A DNA stretch of 64,000 bases from Alcanivorax sp. (GCF_002733835.1 NZ_NVWY01000001.1:62001-126000); one strand, 5' to 3'. Positions 16,308-24,893 are shown, numbered from the stretch's first letter. Notes: a model not told the origin generated them from the sequence alone. Numbers and translations are program-made.

Positions 16308-16625
16308 TTATTTGCCGTGCTTGGCGAAGTACTCGTCCGCCTTTTTTAGGATTTCATTCTCCAGCTCGGCTCGCTTGAGCTGCTTTTTCAGGCGAGAAAT
16401 CTCTCCTTCCAGGTCTTTGAGGCTTTTATCGGGTCCCGTGTTCTGGACGGATTTAGCAGACGGTTTCTTGGTCACAATCCATTCTCTTCGCCAGCGGCTT
16501 AACAATTTTGGGTGTATGCCTAGCTTGCCAGCTAGTGCGGACTGTGTCTGCGTGGTGGATAGCGAGGCCTGCACGGCCTCGCGTTTGAAATCATCGCTGA
16601 AGTAGCGCTTGGCTTTGTATTTCAT
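16308..16625 (-). CDS. IS3-family transposase ORF A (HTH)
   Basis: 105 residues from ATG 16625 with GAGAAGG upstream. The N-terminal helix-turn-helix (FSDDFKREAVQASLSTTQTQ, then ALAGKLGIHPKLLSRWRREW) binds the IS ends, and a leucine-zipper coiled coil (KSLKDLEGEISRLKKQLKRA) follows. The slippery heptamer A AAA AAG in the LKK codons (plus-strand 16341-16347) allows the -1 shift that joins it to ORF B. It overlaps the ORF B frame by the usual amount. Confidence 0.92.
   Translation of the reverse strand: MKYKAKRYFSDDFKREAVQASLSTTQTQSALAGKLGIHPKLLSRWRREWIVTKKPSAKSVQNTGPDKSLKDLEGEISRLKKQLKRAELENEILKKADEYFAKHGK
16341..16347 (-). promoter_or_regulatory. Programmed -1 frameshift site of the IS3 element
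   Basis: On the minus strand CTA AAA AAG in the ORF A frame gives A AAA AAG. A -1 slip continues as KGGRVLRQARQIRFAFIDAC into ORF B. This is the standard IS3/IS911 signal. Confidence 0.8.
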
Positions 16626-16681
16626 GACACCTTCTCTCCAAATGAAGGTGTCTACTTTTTCCGGGGCATTCCAACCGCGCA

Positions 16682-16713
16682 ACTATTCACTATTCACTGT
16701 TAACTATTAACTG
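16682..16713 (-). repeat. Heptad-period repeat, family 1 (diverged)
   Basis: Plus-strand units ACTATTC, ACTATTC, ACTGTTA, ACTATTA, ACTG. It lies immediately downstream of the dctM stop (16718). Read in the dctM sense it gives CAGTTAA, TAGTTAA, CAGTGAA, TAGTGAA, the same family as the arrays at 15382 and 23165. Confidence 0.8.
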
Positions 16714-16717
16714 CCTT

Positions 16718-18007
16718 TTACCGCACCAACCAAAGACTGAGCTGCGGGATATAGGTAATCATCAACAAGGCGATGATCAATATCAGCATGAAGGGAATCG
16801 TTGCTGCGAACAGCTCGGTGACTTTCTTCTTGAAGCGGTAACTGGCGATAAACAGGTTCATGCCCACCGGCGGAGTGATATAGCCGATCTGCATGTTCGC
16901 CACGAAGATGATCCCCAGGTGCACCGGGTCAATGCCGTAACGCAACGCCACCGGCAGGATCAGCGGCACCATAATCACCAGCGCGGCAAAGATATCCAGC
17001 AACGCGCCCAGCAACAGCAGCAGGATATTGAGCAGGATAAGGAAGGTAATCTTGCTCTCAACATGTGTCTGGATCAGGGCAAACAATTTCTCCGGCACAC
17101 CGGCATACACCAGGTAATCCGAGAAAGCCTGCGCCACCGCCAGAATCAGCAAAATACCGCCCACCATGATCATGGAATCGCGCATGATGGTCGGTAGCTT
17201 GCGCAGCGAGATTTCCCGATACAGAAACACCTCGGCCACCAACACATACAGCGCCGTCACCGCCGCCGCTTCACTGATCACCAGGAAACCGGAGAAGATC
17301 CCACCGAGCACTACCAGCGGCAGCGGCAGCTCCCAGCGTGCTTCCCAGAGCGCATCGACCAGCTCCCGGAAATCAAACGCCTGCCGGGGAACATCGGTGC
17401 CCCGCGTGGCCCACACACAGTAACCGTAAAGCAGCACGATCATCAGCAGCGCAGGCAGCAGACCAGCCAGATACAGATCGACAATTTCTACCGTCGGCAT
17501 ATCCAGCTGCTGGGACATTTGCTGGGCGATAATGCCGTAGATCAACAAGGGCACCGACGGCACCAGCAACAACCCCAGACTGCCCGAGGAGGTCACCAGG
17601 CCCAGGCTGAATTTTTCCGGGTAATTGCCTTTCACCAGCGCCGGCAGCAACAAGGCGCCCAACGCCACAATGGTGACACCGGAGCCGCCAGTCAGGGCGG
17701 TGAAGAACGCACAAGCAATCAGCGCAACAAAGGCCATGCCACCGGGCATCCAGCCGAACGCGGCCTGGCTGAGCCGCAACATGCGGTCGGCGGTTTTCGA
17801 TTCACTCAGCAAAAAACCGGCGAAGGTAAACAGGGGCAACGCCATCAGCACCACGGAATTACTGAGCTGATAGATGTCGATGTGCAGCACCGCCAACTCG
17901 ATTTCCAGAGTATAGAAACCCAGTGCGGCTGCGCCGAGAATAATGGCAAACAGGGGCGCGCCCATCAGCGCCAGCACCACCAGCAGGACAATCGCCGCAA
18001 TGATCAT
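16718..18007 (-). CDS. dctM: TRAP transporter large permease, DctM subunit
   Basis: 429 residues, the usual DctM length, with about twelve hydrophobic helices. DctM-family signatures include the N-terminal LALMGAPLFAII, GGSGVTIVALGALLLPALV near 110-130, and VNLFIAS-like GMNLFIASYRFKK near the C terminus. It forms the ion-coupled inner-membrane channel of the transporter. ATG 18007 overlaps the dctQ stop (ATGA), so the two are coupled. A heptad array follows its stop. Confidence 0.93.
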   Translation of the reverse strand: MIIAAIVLLVVLALMGAPLFAIILGAAALGFYTLEIELAVLHIDIYQLSNSVVLMALPLFTFAGFLLSESKTADRMLRLSQAAFGWMPGGMAFVALIACAFFTALTGGSGVTIVALGALLLPALVKGNYPEKFSLGLVTSSGSLGLLLVPSVPLLIYGIIAQQMSQQLDMPTVEIVDLYLAGLLPALLMIVLLYGYCVWATRGTDVPRQAFDFRELVDALWEARWELPLPLVVLGGIFSGFLVISEAAAVTALYVLVAEVFLYREISLRKLPTIMRDSMIMVGGILLILAVAQAFSDYLVYAGVPEKLFALIQTHVESKITFLILLNILLLLLGALLDIFAALVIMVPLILPVALRYGIDPVHLGIIFVANMQIGYITPPVGMNLFIASYRFKKKVTELFAATIPFMLILIIALLMITYIPQLSLWLVR

Positions 18008-18513
18008 GGCGTCGGCTCCTGCAGTTTCGGCCGCTTGCCAATTAACCCCAGAGCAAACAGCACTACGTAGCGCAGTGCCATGACCGAGAAGCCCACCGGG
18101 ATAATGGCTTGCAACAACCAGCTCGGCACACTGGCAAATGCCGGCGAAGCGTACTCATACTCTTCGATTACGAAGTGCACGCTATACCAGGCCACCAACA
18201 AACAGATAAAGGCGGTGAACAGATCCACGAAGGTGGTCAGGAAGGGATGGTACTTTTCCGGTAACAGTGACGAGGCCACATCAATGCGGATGTGCTCGTC
18301 ATTACGTGAGGCAATCATCGCGCCCAGCAAGCCAATCCATAGCACCGCGTTCTGCAACAGCGGCTCGATCCATACCAGGCTGGTGCCAAAGAAATTGCGC
18401 AGCACAATCTGCGCCACCGCCAGCAGGATCATAAACAAAAGGACGGCCACGATAAGGCCGTCCTCGATATGGTGAAGGGTGCGATGCACCCCACGTAGTA
18501 GCGCTGCCATCAT
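18004..18513 (-). CDS. dctQ: TRAP transporter small permease, DctQ subunit
   Basis: 169 residues with four transmembrane helices (about 20-42, 52-70, 91-112 and 137-158). The sequence LRNFFGTSLVWIEPLLQNAV after helix 1 is typical of DctQ. It pairs with DctM in the inner membrane and docks the binding protein. It overlaps dctP and dctM by ATGA at both ends. Confidence 0.9.
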   Translation of the reverse strand: MMAALLRGVHRTLHHIEDGLIVAVLLFMILLAVAQIVLRNFFGTSLVWIEPLLQNAVLWIGLLGAMIASRNDEHIRIDVASSLLPEKYHPFLTTFVDLFTAFICLLVAWYSVHFVIEEYEYASPAFASVPSWLLQAIIPVGFSVMALRYVVLFALGLIGKRPKLQEPTP

Positions 18514-19499
18514 TGCCCGTCGCGTTGCTTGGCAAGAATGCCGTTCAGGCGGTCGAGCATGGCCTGGCTAATTTCACCCTCTTCCACCAGCTCCGCCGTA
18601 GCGCGCTCGGCGTAGCTGTGCCATTCCTCGCGTTGTTCTCCGCCGGGCTTGATCACTTCCAGGCCCTGCTGCTGAACGGCGGCAAAGGCACTCAGGTTTT
18701 CCTTGCGGCTTTGCGCATCCAGTTTGTCGAAGGTGGCTTCCAGTACCGTGCGGACCACCTGCTGGTCTTCCGGGCTCATGCGTTTGAAGTATTTCTCGTG
18801 GATACCCAGCATGCCGAAGGTATAAAGCAGAGGCATGTCAGTCAGGTAGTTCACCCGGGAATACCATTGCAACGTCAGGGCCGCCACCGGGGGAGCGGCG
18901 AAGGCGTTCACTGCACCGGTCTGCAGAGAGGTCAGAACGGAGCCGATATTGAGCAAAATGGGGGAGAGCTCGAAAGCCTTGGCCGCTTTCGCGGAGGCTT
19001 CATCGTTGGCCGGCAACCACAGCTTTTGGTCGCGCAGATCGGACACGCTTTTTACCGGCTGCTCGGACATGACATAAGCGAAGCCACCGTCCAGCAAACC
19101 AAAGCTGACCCAGCCACCGTCTTCCAGGCCTTTCTGGATGACCGGGTCCAACTCGCTGCGCACCGCATCCACTTCATCGTAGTTATTAAAGGCTAGCGGC
19201 ACGTTGAGAATCTGGCTGTCCTTGTAGGCGGAAGCAAACGCACCGCCCTGGGCCACCAGGCCATGGAGCTGGCCGATACGGATTTTGCGCTCTACCGCAC
19301 GATCATCACCCATCACCCCACCAGGGTAGATTTTCAGCTTTACCCGGCCTTCGGTTTGCGCCGCAATATCTTTGCCGGCTTTTTTCAGGCCGGTGACGAT
19401 GGTGGTGCCATCCGGGTACAGGGTAGAAATTTTCAGGGTCGTCGCAGCGGTGGCAACCAGCGGCAACAGCGCGATCAGAACAGTGACAAGGCGCAGCAT
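18510..19499 (-). CDS. dctP: TRAP transporter periplasmic solute receptor, DctP family
   Basis: The start ATG 19499 has AGGAG seven bases upstream; a GTG two codons earlier overlaps the SD. 329 residues with a signal peptide (MLRLVTVLIALLPLVATAA) and a DctP/SBP fold: LKISTLYPDGTTIVTGLKKA, GRVKLKIYPGGVMGDD and DLRDQKLWLP. DctP proteins use a conserved Arg for carboxylate; here the GVRDLRDQKLW-like region holds DLRDQKLW. The neighbouring TAtT protein suggests a TPAT-type system, for which hydrophobic or larger ligands have been proposed. The substrate is unknown. Confidence 0.88.
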   Translation of the reverse strand: MLRLVTVLIALLPLVATAATTLKISTLYPDGTTIVTGLKKAGKDIAAQTEGRVKLKIYPGGVMGDDRAVERKIRIGQLHGLVAQGGAFASAYKDSQILNVPLAFNNYDEVDAVRSELDPVIQKGLEDGGWVSFGLLDGGFAYVMSEQPVKSVSDLRDQKLWLPANDEASAKAAKAFELSPILLNIGSVLTSLQTGAVNAFAAPPVAALTLQWYSRVNYLTDMPLLYTFGMLGIHEKYFKRMSPEDQQVVRTVLEATFDKLDAQSRKENLSAFAAVQQQGLEVIKPGGEQREEWHSYAERATAELVEEGEISQAMLDRLNGILAKQRDGQ

Positions 19500-19507
19500 A
19501 AACACTC

Positions 19508-20380
19508 CTAGAAATAATCGTCCGCGCCGGCAAGCAGGACTTCAGCCTGCTGCTGCGCATAAGTATTTTGCAGGGTCAGGCCGTGAACATCAGGGTCCGC
19601 CGCCAGCACCTCATTGAGCAAGCGGTCGTGCAACTCCCGATCGAACACCAGGCGCGCGTACTTTTCCGCATACAGCACCTGGGCCATCAGGTTCTTGCCG
19701 TCGGACAGTACTACCGCCTCTTCAAAGTGAGCTTTGGCCTGTTCGGGCTTGCCGCCCAGCGACGCCGGCAGGATGCTGTTCAGCACCCCCAGATACATAT
19801 GTGCCTGACCGTGCTGATAGCCTTCATCCAGCGCCACGATGCGCTCCATGATGGCTTCCACCCGGCCCAGTTCCGCTACCGCATTCCAGTCACTGGTGTT
19901 CTGCTGGATATAACCCGCCCAGGCGCTGCCCAGGGAAAACAGCACCGGCACATCGCCTTTGTCGGCCTCGTCCAGCAGGGATTCGAATTCGGGCACCGAC
20001 AGGCTGCGCAGATCGCAGTAATCCTTGTGGTGGGCACAGGCGGCACGGAAACCGTAACCCAGCGCCTTGTCGCTAAGTTTGCGGGCCCGCTCAGGGTCTT
20101 CCACAAACAAGCCGGCGTAGGCGCCATAAAGGTCCGCGCCACTGCTGAGCAGGGATTCGCTTTCCGGCCAGTTCTCAATCAGGCCATCGACCATCAGCAA
20201 ATAGGTGGGCAGGCCGTCTTCGACCAGCTGCAGGTCATTGTTGTTGAGGACACCATAGGGCAGGTTGTCGTCAACATGGGCCAGGGAACAGCCTTGCAGG
20301 GTAACTACCGCTGCGAAGAAGAGAGAAGGTACCCAGTAAGGTACAGAGCGCCACTGCATAGGTCGCTGGCATCCTTTCAT
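19508..20380 (-). CDS. TAtT (T-component) lipoprotein of a TPAT-type TRAP transporter
   Basis: 290 residues with a lipobox (VTLQGC, Cys about 31), so it is probably an outer-membrane or periplasm-facing lipoprotein. The body is all-helical with TPR-like repeats (YGAYAGLFVEDPERARKLSD; YLGVLNSILPASLGGKPEQA). This pattern matches the TRAP-associated TAtT family described in Treponema (TatT/Tp0956-like), where a trimer of TPR proteins contacts the solute receptor. It is first in the operon TAtT-dctP-dctQ-dctM. Start 20380 is taken; ATG 20359 is an alternative. Confidence 0.85.
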   Translation of the reverse strand: MKGCQRPMQWRSVPYWVPSLFFAAVVTLQGCSLAHVDDNLPYGVLNNNDLQLVEDGLPTYLLMVDGLIENWPESESLLSSGADLYGAYAGLFVEDPERARKLSDKALGYGFRAACAHHKDYCDLRSLSVPEFESLLDEADKGDVPVLFSLGSAWAGYIQQNTSDWNAVAELGRVEAIMERIVALDEGYQHGQAHMYLGVLNSILPASLGGKPEQAKAHFEEAVVLSDGKNLMAQVLYAEKYARLVFDRELHDRLLNEVLAADPDVHGLTLQNTYAQQQAEVLLAGADDYF

Positions 20381-20481
20381 TATTGTGACTTCATCGTTTT
20401 GGCTGTCTTTATAGCAGCCCCCCTACCCTAACTCAAACCGGCAGGTGGCTCTAAGGCGTTTCTTGCGGGCATTCCCGGCCA

Positions 20482-21321
20482 TTAACGGGCCTGGTTTTCG
20501 CCCGATTCCCCGGCCTGCCGACCACGGTGCCAGAAGCCGAAGCCGGCCCCCAGCGCACAGCCGCTGACCAGCCCGGCCAGATGCGCCGCATTGGCCACCA
20601 CGCCGGACAGGCCCACAAAGCAGATAACCATCCACGCCAGCATGAAAATGACGATTTCCTTGCGCAGGGCCACCCCAGCGCCGGGATTAAGCTTGCCATA
20701 GATCCACAGGTAGCCGAGCAGGCCGTACACCACCCCGGACAGCCCGCCAAACTGGGGGCCTGAGTAGTAAAACTGGGCCAGGTTGGACGCCGCAGACGTA
20801 ATCACGGTCACCAGCACCAGCTGGGTGCCAGACTGCAACCGTTCGATCAGACGCCCCAGGTCAGACCACCACAGCAGGTTGAACAGGATGTGCAGCAGGG
20901 AAAAGTGCAGGAACATGGGAGTCAGCAGCCGCCAGGGCTGACTGGCCAGCCCTTCCACCACCCGGGGAAACAGGAAGGCATTATAGATACCGTAGCCGAT
21001 CACATAGGTCGATAGATACACCACCGCACAGGCAATCAGAATGCCCCGCGTCACCCAGCCCATGCTGGCAAACCAGCCACCGGACAACAGCGGTTGCGGA
21101 CGCCCGGTTAGCGGCTCCACCGGCTGGCGATGCTGCTGGTGGCGCAGGTCGTTGATCAATTCCTGCAGCAAGGCGTGGGCATGCTCATACTGCGCCGGGT
21201 TTTGCAGCTCAATGATGTGCTGCCCGTCGGCTTCCCGGCGGTCGACAGCAAAGCCATTACGCCGCAGGGTTTTCACAAACAGGTCCGCCAGTTCCGGCTG
21301 CGGCGTGCGAATCAGTTCCAT
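20482..21321 (-). CDS. glpG: Rhomboid intramembrane serine protease GlpG
   Basis: 279 residues from ATG 21321 (GGAGGGG seven bases upstream), almost the E. coli length. A cytoplasmic alpha/beta domain (1-60) precedes six transmembrane helices. The catalytic dyad is Ser195 in GLSG and His247 in NAAHLAG; His139/His144 and Asn148 (HFSLLHILFN) match the oxyanion-hole residues. It cleaves membrane proteins within the bilayer. It overlaps the upstream lipoprotein gene by 10 bases. The C terminus lacks rhombosortase features, so it is unlikely to process the GlyGly-CTERM proteins further right. Confidence 0.92.
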   Translation of the reverse strand: MELIRTPQPELADLFVKTLRRNGFAVDRREADGQHIIELQNPAQYEHAHALLQELINDLRHQQHRQPVEPLTGRPQPLLSGGWFASMGWVTRGILIACAVVYLSTYVIGYGIYNAFLFPRVVEGLASQPWRLLTPMFLHFSLLHILFNLLWWSDLGRLIERLQSGTQLVLVTVITSAASNLAQFYYSGPQFGGLSGVVYGLLGYLWIYGKLNPGAGVALRKEIVIFMLAWMVICFVGLSGVVANAAHLAGLVSGCALGAGFGFWHRGRQAGESGENQAR

Positions 21322-22388
21322 GCAAGCCCCTCCAGGGCATCGGTACGTTGAGCCGGTGTTAGCGCCACCAAATTGTCCACCTGCTGCCAGAAGCAGCCCC
21401 AGTCCCGCTGACACTGATCCAGCAGGCGGGCAAAGGCCGGCACATAATCGTTATAGTCGCTGACCCCGTTAAGACGGGCATTGTTCAATCGCCCATCAAA
21501 GAAACCGGCGTAGGCTTTCAGGGCCGGCTGCGCCTGGCTGTCACGGGCAAACCGGTCACGGGCCTGTTGCAGGATACGGGTTTTCTCCCGGGCCAGCGCG
21601 TCGGCATCCTGCGCTGACGCATACAGTTCCTTCAGCGCCGCACGCGTCGCCTGCACAATGGCCATAAAGGCATCCTGCACCTGTTCACGCTGCTGCCAGT
21701 AAGCGGCGGATAACGGCTCACCACTATGGGCGAAGTAATCCACTGCCCCTTCCCGGCCGACCAGGGTCGCCAGGGACTCATTGAAACGGGTGTCATCCTT
21801 GATATACACCTTGCGGTGCACCAGTTCGTGGATCAGCAATTGCGCCAGTGACGGACGAGAGCGCTCGAGCATGGGCGTGGTCAGCGGGTCGGCAAACCAA
21901 CCCAGTGTGGAATAGGCGATGGCACCGCCCACGAACGTGTCCATGCCGTCTTCAGCCAGCAAATCCGCCTCGCGGATGGCGCGATCCTTGTCAAAATAGC
22001 CCCGGTAGCTGACACAGCCGATCATCAGGTAGCACCAGGTTTTTGGCGTCAGGGAATACGCCGGGGCCGCCAGCACATTCCATACCACCGCATCCTGCTC
22101 CAGCGCCACATACTGGTGGTAGACATCCTCTGCCGGCAACGACAACGCCTCACCGGCAAACGCGATAACCTGCTGACTGAAGCGCAACTGGTCAGCCAAC
22201 TCAGGTGAGGTGCTGGCATCGTTCAATACGTCGGCTACCGGTTCACGCTTGCCCATCAACGACCAGTGGCCTTTCACTGCCTGGCCGTAATAGCCCACCT
22301 GACAGCCCGGGAGCACCACGCACAGCAACACACCTGCCAGCGTCGACCTGAAGGTCGCCCAGTGTTCACGCAGGAAAAATATCTTCAT
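21312..22388 (-). CDS. Putative aminopeptidase lipoprotein (PF10023)
   Basis: 358 residues with signal peptide and lipobox LPGC (Cys29). It carries the zinc-protease motif HELVH at 187-191 and a second Glu (E204 in FNESLATLVG), the arrangement of the PF10023 'putative aminopeptidase' family. QVGYYGQAVKGHW after the lipid Cys is strongly conserved in that family. It acts in the periplasm, probably anchored to the outer membrane. It stands 10 bases after efpL and overlaps glpG, so it is one operon with two proteases. Peptidase activity is by family only. Confidence 0.88.
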   Translation of the reverse strand: MKIFFLREHWATFRSTLAGVLLCVVLPGCQVGYYGQAVKGHWSLMGKREPVADVLNDASTSPELADQLRFSQQVIAFAGEALSLPAEDVYHQYVALEQDAVVWNVLAAPAYSLTPKTWCYLMIGCVSYRGYFDKDRAIREADLLAEDGMDTFVGGAIAYSTLGWFADPLTTPMLERSRPSLAQLLIHELVHRKVYIKDDTRFNESLATLVGREGAVDYFAHSGEPLSAAYWQQREQVQDAFMAIVQATRAALKELYASAQDADALAREKTRILQQARDRFARDSQAQPALKAYAGFFDGRLNNARLNGVSDYNDYVPAFARLLDQCQRDWGCFWQQVDNLVALTPAQRTDALEGLAWN

Positions 22389-22398
22389 CCGGTGGCAA

Positions 22399-22965
22399 TC
22401 AGGCCCGGGACATGAATTTACGTTCGGCGGTATTCACCCGCACTTTTTCCCCTTCCACGATATATTCCGGCACCTGCACCACCAGGCCAGTGTTCAGGGT
22501 GGCGGGCTTGGTGCGGGCGGATGCGGAAGCGGCCTTCATGGCCGGTGTGGTTTCAGTGACCTCCAGCACCACGGACGCCGGCAATTCCAGACCGATAACG
22601 GCGTCTTCCACTTTCAGAGCCAACACCCCTTCGGTTTCTTCCGTGATGAACGCCAGCTCATCGCTGATATCTTCCTGCTTGAGCAAGTATTGGGAGAAAT
22701 CCTCATTATCCATGAAGATGTAGTCATCCCCGTCCACATAGGAAAACTGCACCGCACGGCGCTGCAATTCCACCGTGGCCACGTCATCATCCCCCTTGAA
22801 GCGCTCTTCAAACTTGGGGCCACCACCGACGGCACTGGCCTTTACCCGGTACAAGGTGGCCGCACCCCGGGCAGAAGGCGACTGCACCTCAATCTGGCGG
22901 ATGGCATACAGGGTGCCGTTGACTTCGATAACGTCGGATTTTTTCAGTTCACTGGCGCGGGTCAT
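22399..22965 (-). CDS. efpL: Elongation factor P-like protein EfpL (YeiP)
   Basis: 188 residues from ATG 22965; the frame is open to 23127 but the extra sequence is not family-like. The three EF-P domains are present. The tip loop reads [11 protein letters not shown] with Arg33 where canonical EF-P has a modified Lys, the hallmark of EfpL/Yei[17 protein letters not shown] and the C-terminal [16 protein letters not shown] also match. It relieves ribosome stalling at proline-rich motifs. It heads the efpL-lipoprotein-glpG unit. Confidence 0.93.
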   Translation of the reverse strand: MTRASELKKSDVIEVNGTLYAIRQIEVQSPSARGAATLYRVKASAVGGGPKFEERFKGDDDVATVELQRRAVQFSYVDGDDYIFMDNEDFSQYLLKQEDISDELAFITEETEGVLALKVEDAVIGLELPASVVLEVTETTPAMKAASASARTKPATLNTGLVVQVPEYIVEGEKVRVNTAERKFMSRA

Positions 22966-23149
22966 GGCAGGGCAATGTCCTTGTGAGTAAAAAGACATGG
23001 TATCCGAGCTTAAAGGTGTGGCGCCAGATAACAGGGAGGAGGAATACAGTGGACAGCGAAAAGAAGGAAAACCCTTCTCTGTTTGGAAAGCCAGGCAGCC
23101 GCACCCAAATGCTGAGCGCCGCCTCAAGCATTGAAAACAAGGACAAAAA

Positions 23150-23965
23150 TCAACCGCGAGCTTTCAACTGTCCACTATCAACTGTCAACTGCTCTGCTAC
23201 CCGTCCATGCGCCTGCACAGACAGCGCCTTGCGATCCATGCCTTCCCCATCCAGAGGCGTACAAGAATGCAAGCGTATGCGGATTTTTTGGCGGAGCAGC
23301 ATAGCCCACAAGTGATGGTGGAACTCATCGTCACCAATAAAGGCCAGCCCCGGATCCGGGGCGCCCATGCTATCCAGGTAGCGTACCGCTAACGGTTGCA
23401 CCGGCACGCCCGCCAGCAAGGGGGCATCGAACAATTGCGGGAAAAAGCGGCGCAGGCTGGAGCCATCGGTGGTGGTGCCTTCCGGGAACACCAGTACCGT
23501 GTGCCCCTGCTGCAAGCGGCTGGCGATTTCCTGGGCCTTGCGGACGGACTCACCACTGCCGCGCTTGATAAACAGGGTACCCATGGCCCGGGCCAGGGTG
23601 CCGATCAACGGCCAGTCACCCACCTCCGCCTTGGAGAGAAAATACAGATGCCGCTGGCTGGCAATCACAGGAATATCCAGCCACGACACATGGTTACTAA
23701 CCAGAAACACCGGGGCTTCCACCCGGCTCCCCGTGACCGTCAACTCCACCCCGAGGATACGCAGAAAACGCCGGCACCAGCGTTGCTTGGCGGCCAACAC
23801 CACAGGCCGATACGGTGACCAGAACGCCCCCAGCAAAAACGCCAGTATAAAGCCCCACAACAGGTAGAGGACAACGCGGATCACCCGCACCATGCGACGC
23901 AGTTGCGGCCAGAGGCCGCTTTGCGGATAAGGACTGACGCTGACGCTATCGTTCATTTCACTCAT
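23150..23965 (-). CDS. 1-acylglycerol-3-phosphate acyltransferase-like protein (PlsC/OlsA type)
   Basis: 271 residues. One or two hydrophobic helices (28-48) anchor it to the inner membrane. Acyltransferase motifs are NHVSWLD (His92, Asp97), FIKRGSGES (132-140) and [10 protein letters not shown] (160-169). It moves an acyl chain to a lysolipid. Because the next gene upstream encodes an OlsB-like enzyme, it may be OlsA, which adds the second chain of ornithine lipid, rather than a second PlsC. The last ~13 residues ([13 protein letters not shown]) are encoded by a family 1 heptad array and are probably not part of the original enzyme. Confidence 0.88.
   Translation of the reverse strand: MSEMNDSVSVSPYPQSGLWPQLRRMVRVIRVVLYLLWGFILAFLLGAFWSPYRPVVLAAKQRWCRRFLRILGVELTVTGSRVEAPVFLVSNHVSWLDIPVIASQRHLYFLSKAEVGDWPLIGTLARAMGTLFIKRGSGESVRKAQEIASRLQQGHTVLVFPEGTTTDGSSLRRFFPQLFDAPLLAGVPVQPLAVRYLDSMGAPDPGLAFIGDDEFHHHLWAMLLRQKIRIRLHSCTPLDGEGMDRKALSVQAHGRVAEQLTVDSGQLKARG
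23165..23192 (-). repeat. Heptad-period repeat, family 1, inside the plsC 3' end
   Basis: Plus-strand units CAACTGT, CCACTAT, CAACTGT, CAACTGC. In the gene sense it reads CAGTTGA, CAGTTGA, TAGTGGA, CAGTTGA, identical to the array at 15382 over 28 bases. It is translated as the enzyme's C-terminal tail. Confidence 0.85.
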
Positions 23966-23996
23966 GCCTCTGGGCCGGTTTCCAGGGTTTCGCTGT

Positions 23997-24021
23997 CAAC
24001 TGTCCACTATCCACTGTCAAC
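23997..24021 (-). repeat. Heptad-period repeat, family 1
   Basis: Plus-strand units CAACTGT, CCACTAT, CCACTGT, CAAC. It lies within 6 bases of the stop of the OlsB-like gene (24027), between it and the downstream plsC start, with the same orientation to the preceding gene as the other family 1 arrays. Confidence 0.8.
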
Positions 24022-24026
24022 GGGCT

Positions 24027-24893
24027 TCACACCGCCTGGGCCGGCTGCATGAAGTGCTGCACATAACGGGCGGGCAAGTCCTCCACCGCCATCAGCACAA
24101 AGAAATCCAGGCAGTTAAAATCCGGGTCCCAGCACGGCTCACCGCACACTTGAGCTCCCATGCGCAGGTAGGCCTTGAGCAGCGGCGGCATTTTCACACT
24201 CTCCGCCTGGGTATCTCCTGGTAGCGCCTGTAACCGCAGATGCGGCTGCACGCGATGCCCTGCCTGGCTCAGGTGCCGCGCCTGGATACGCTGATTAACC
24301 GCTGCCACGTTATAGCCTTCACTCAGCGCGATACTGGCGCAGCCCAGCAGGTAGCGCACATCGTTTTCCAGCATGTACTGCGCCAGCCGCGCCCACAGCA
24401 CACTGATAACGGCCCCGTTGCGGTGTTCCGGGTGAATACAGGTGCGGCCGATTTCTGCCAGCTTGCCCTCCAGCTGGCTCAGCATGGTCAGATCAAATTC
24501 ACCGCTGGAATAGAAGCCTCCGGTCCGGTGCAAGCGCTCACCCGGCAGCACGCGGGTGTAACCCACGATTTCCCCGTTACGGTTATCGCGGACCACCAGA
24601 TGCAGGCAGTGGCGATCAAAACGGTCCCGGTCGAGGCCGAACGGGGCACTGAAACTGGCACCATACTCTTGGGAGAAGATGCGATAGCGCAGGCGCTGGA
24701 TTTTCAGAATTTCCCGGCGCGAGCGGGTGAAATAGGCCGTGAAGCGGCCCGGCGCCGGGGCCTCAAGCGCCCTCTCCGCGGCCATGTCGCGGGGAAAGCG
24801 AAGAATCTCGGCGGTGGCCACGAACGGCTTGGTGAAGGCCCCTTTCAATTGCGGGCTTAACGCTTTGATCTTTCCTGCAGCTTGCGCAAGCAT
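24027..24893 (-). CDS. OlsB-like ornithine N-acyltransferase (GNAT fold)
   Basis: The start ATG 24893 has GGAG seven bases upstream (an in-frame GTG lies four codons earlier). 288 residues. The core is an acyl-homoserine-lactone-synthase/GNAT-like domain: LRYRIFSQEYGASF, DRFDRHCLHLVVRD, GEIVGYTRVLPG, EIGRTCIHPEHRNGAVISVLW. This is the OlsB pattern, the acyl-ACP-dependent first step of ornithine-lipid synthesis. The C-terminal part (LKAYLRMGAQVCGEPCWDP) also fits. Its neighbour is the PlsC/OlsA-like gene, consistent with an olsBA pair. Confidence 0.85.
   Translation of the reverse strand: MLAQAAGKIKALSPQLKGAFTKPFVATAEILRFPRDMAAERALEAPAPGRFTAYFTRSRREILKIQRLRYRIFSQEYGASFSAPFGLDRDRFDRHCLHLVVRDNRNGEIVGYTRVLPGERLHRTGGFYSSGEFDLTMLSQLEGKLAEIGRTCIHPEHRNGAVISVLWARLAQYMLENDVRYLLGCASIALSEGYNVAAVNQRIQARHLSQAGHRVQPHLRLQALPGDTQAESVKMPPLLKAYLRMGAQVCGEPCWDPDFNCLDFFVLMAVEDLPARYVQHFMQPAQAV

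Larger units (their letters stand above)
15415..16673 (-). mobile_element. IS3-family insertion sequence
   Basis: The element is 1259 bp. The outer ends are imperfect inverted repeats: TGGAGTGCCCC at 15415 and, on the other strand, TGGAATGCCCC ending at 16673, both followed by GTAGACACCT 17-20 bases in. Two overlapping-frame ORFs (A and B) with a canonical A AAA AAG slippery site are present and intact, so the copy may be active. No clear target duplication is visible (GCG on the left, ACC on the right). It sits between two heptad arrays in the convergent intergenic region of the 14400 gene and dctM. Confidence 0.9.

Noticed and set aside
15412-16676. 3-base target duplication GCG at the IS3 ends
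   Set aside because: GCG precedes the left end, but the right end is followed by ACC; a GCG three bases further on would need unequal ends.
20482-21321. Rhombosortase assignment of the rhomboid gene
   Set aside because: The N-terminal cytoplasmic domain and six-helix layout match GlpG; rhombosortases are shorter.
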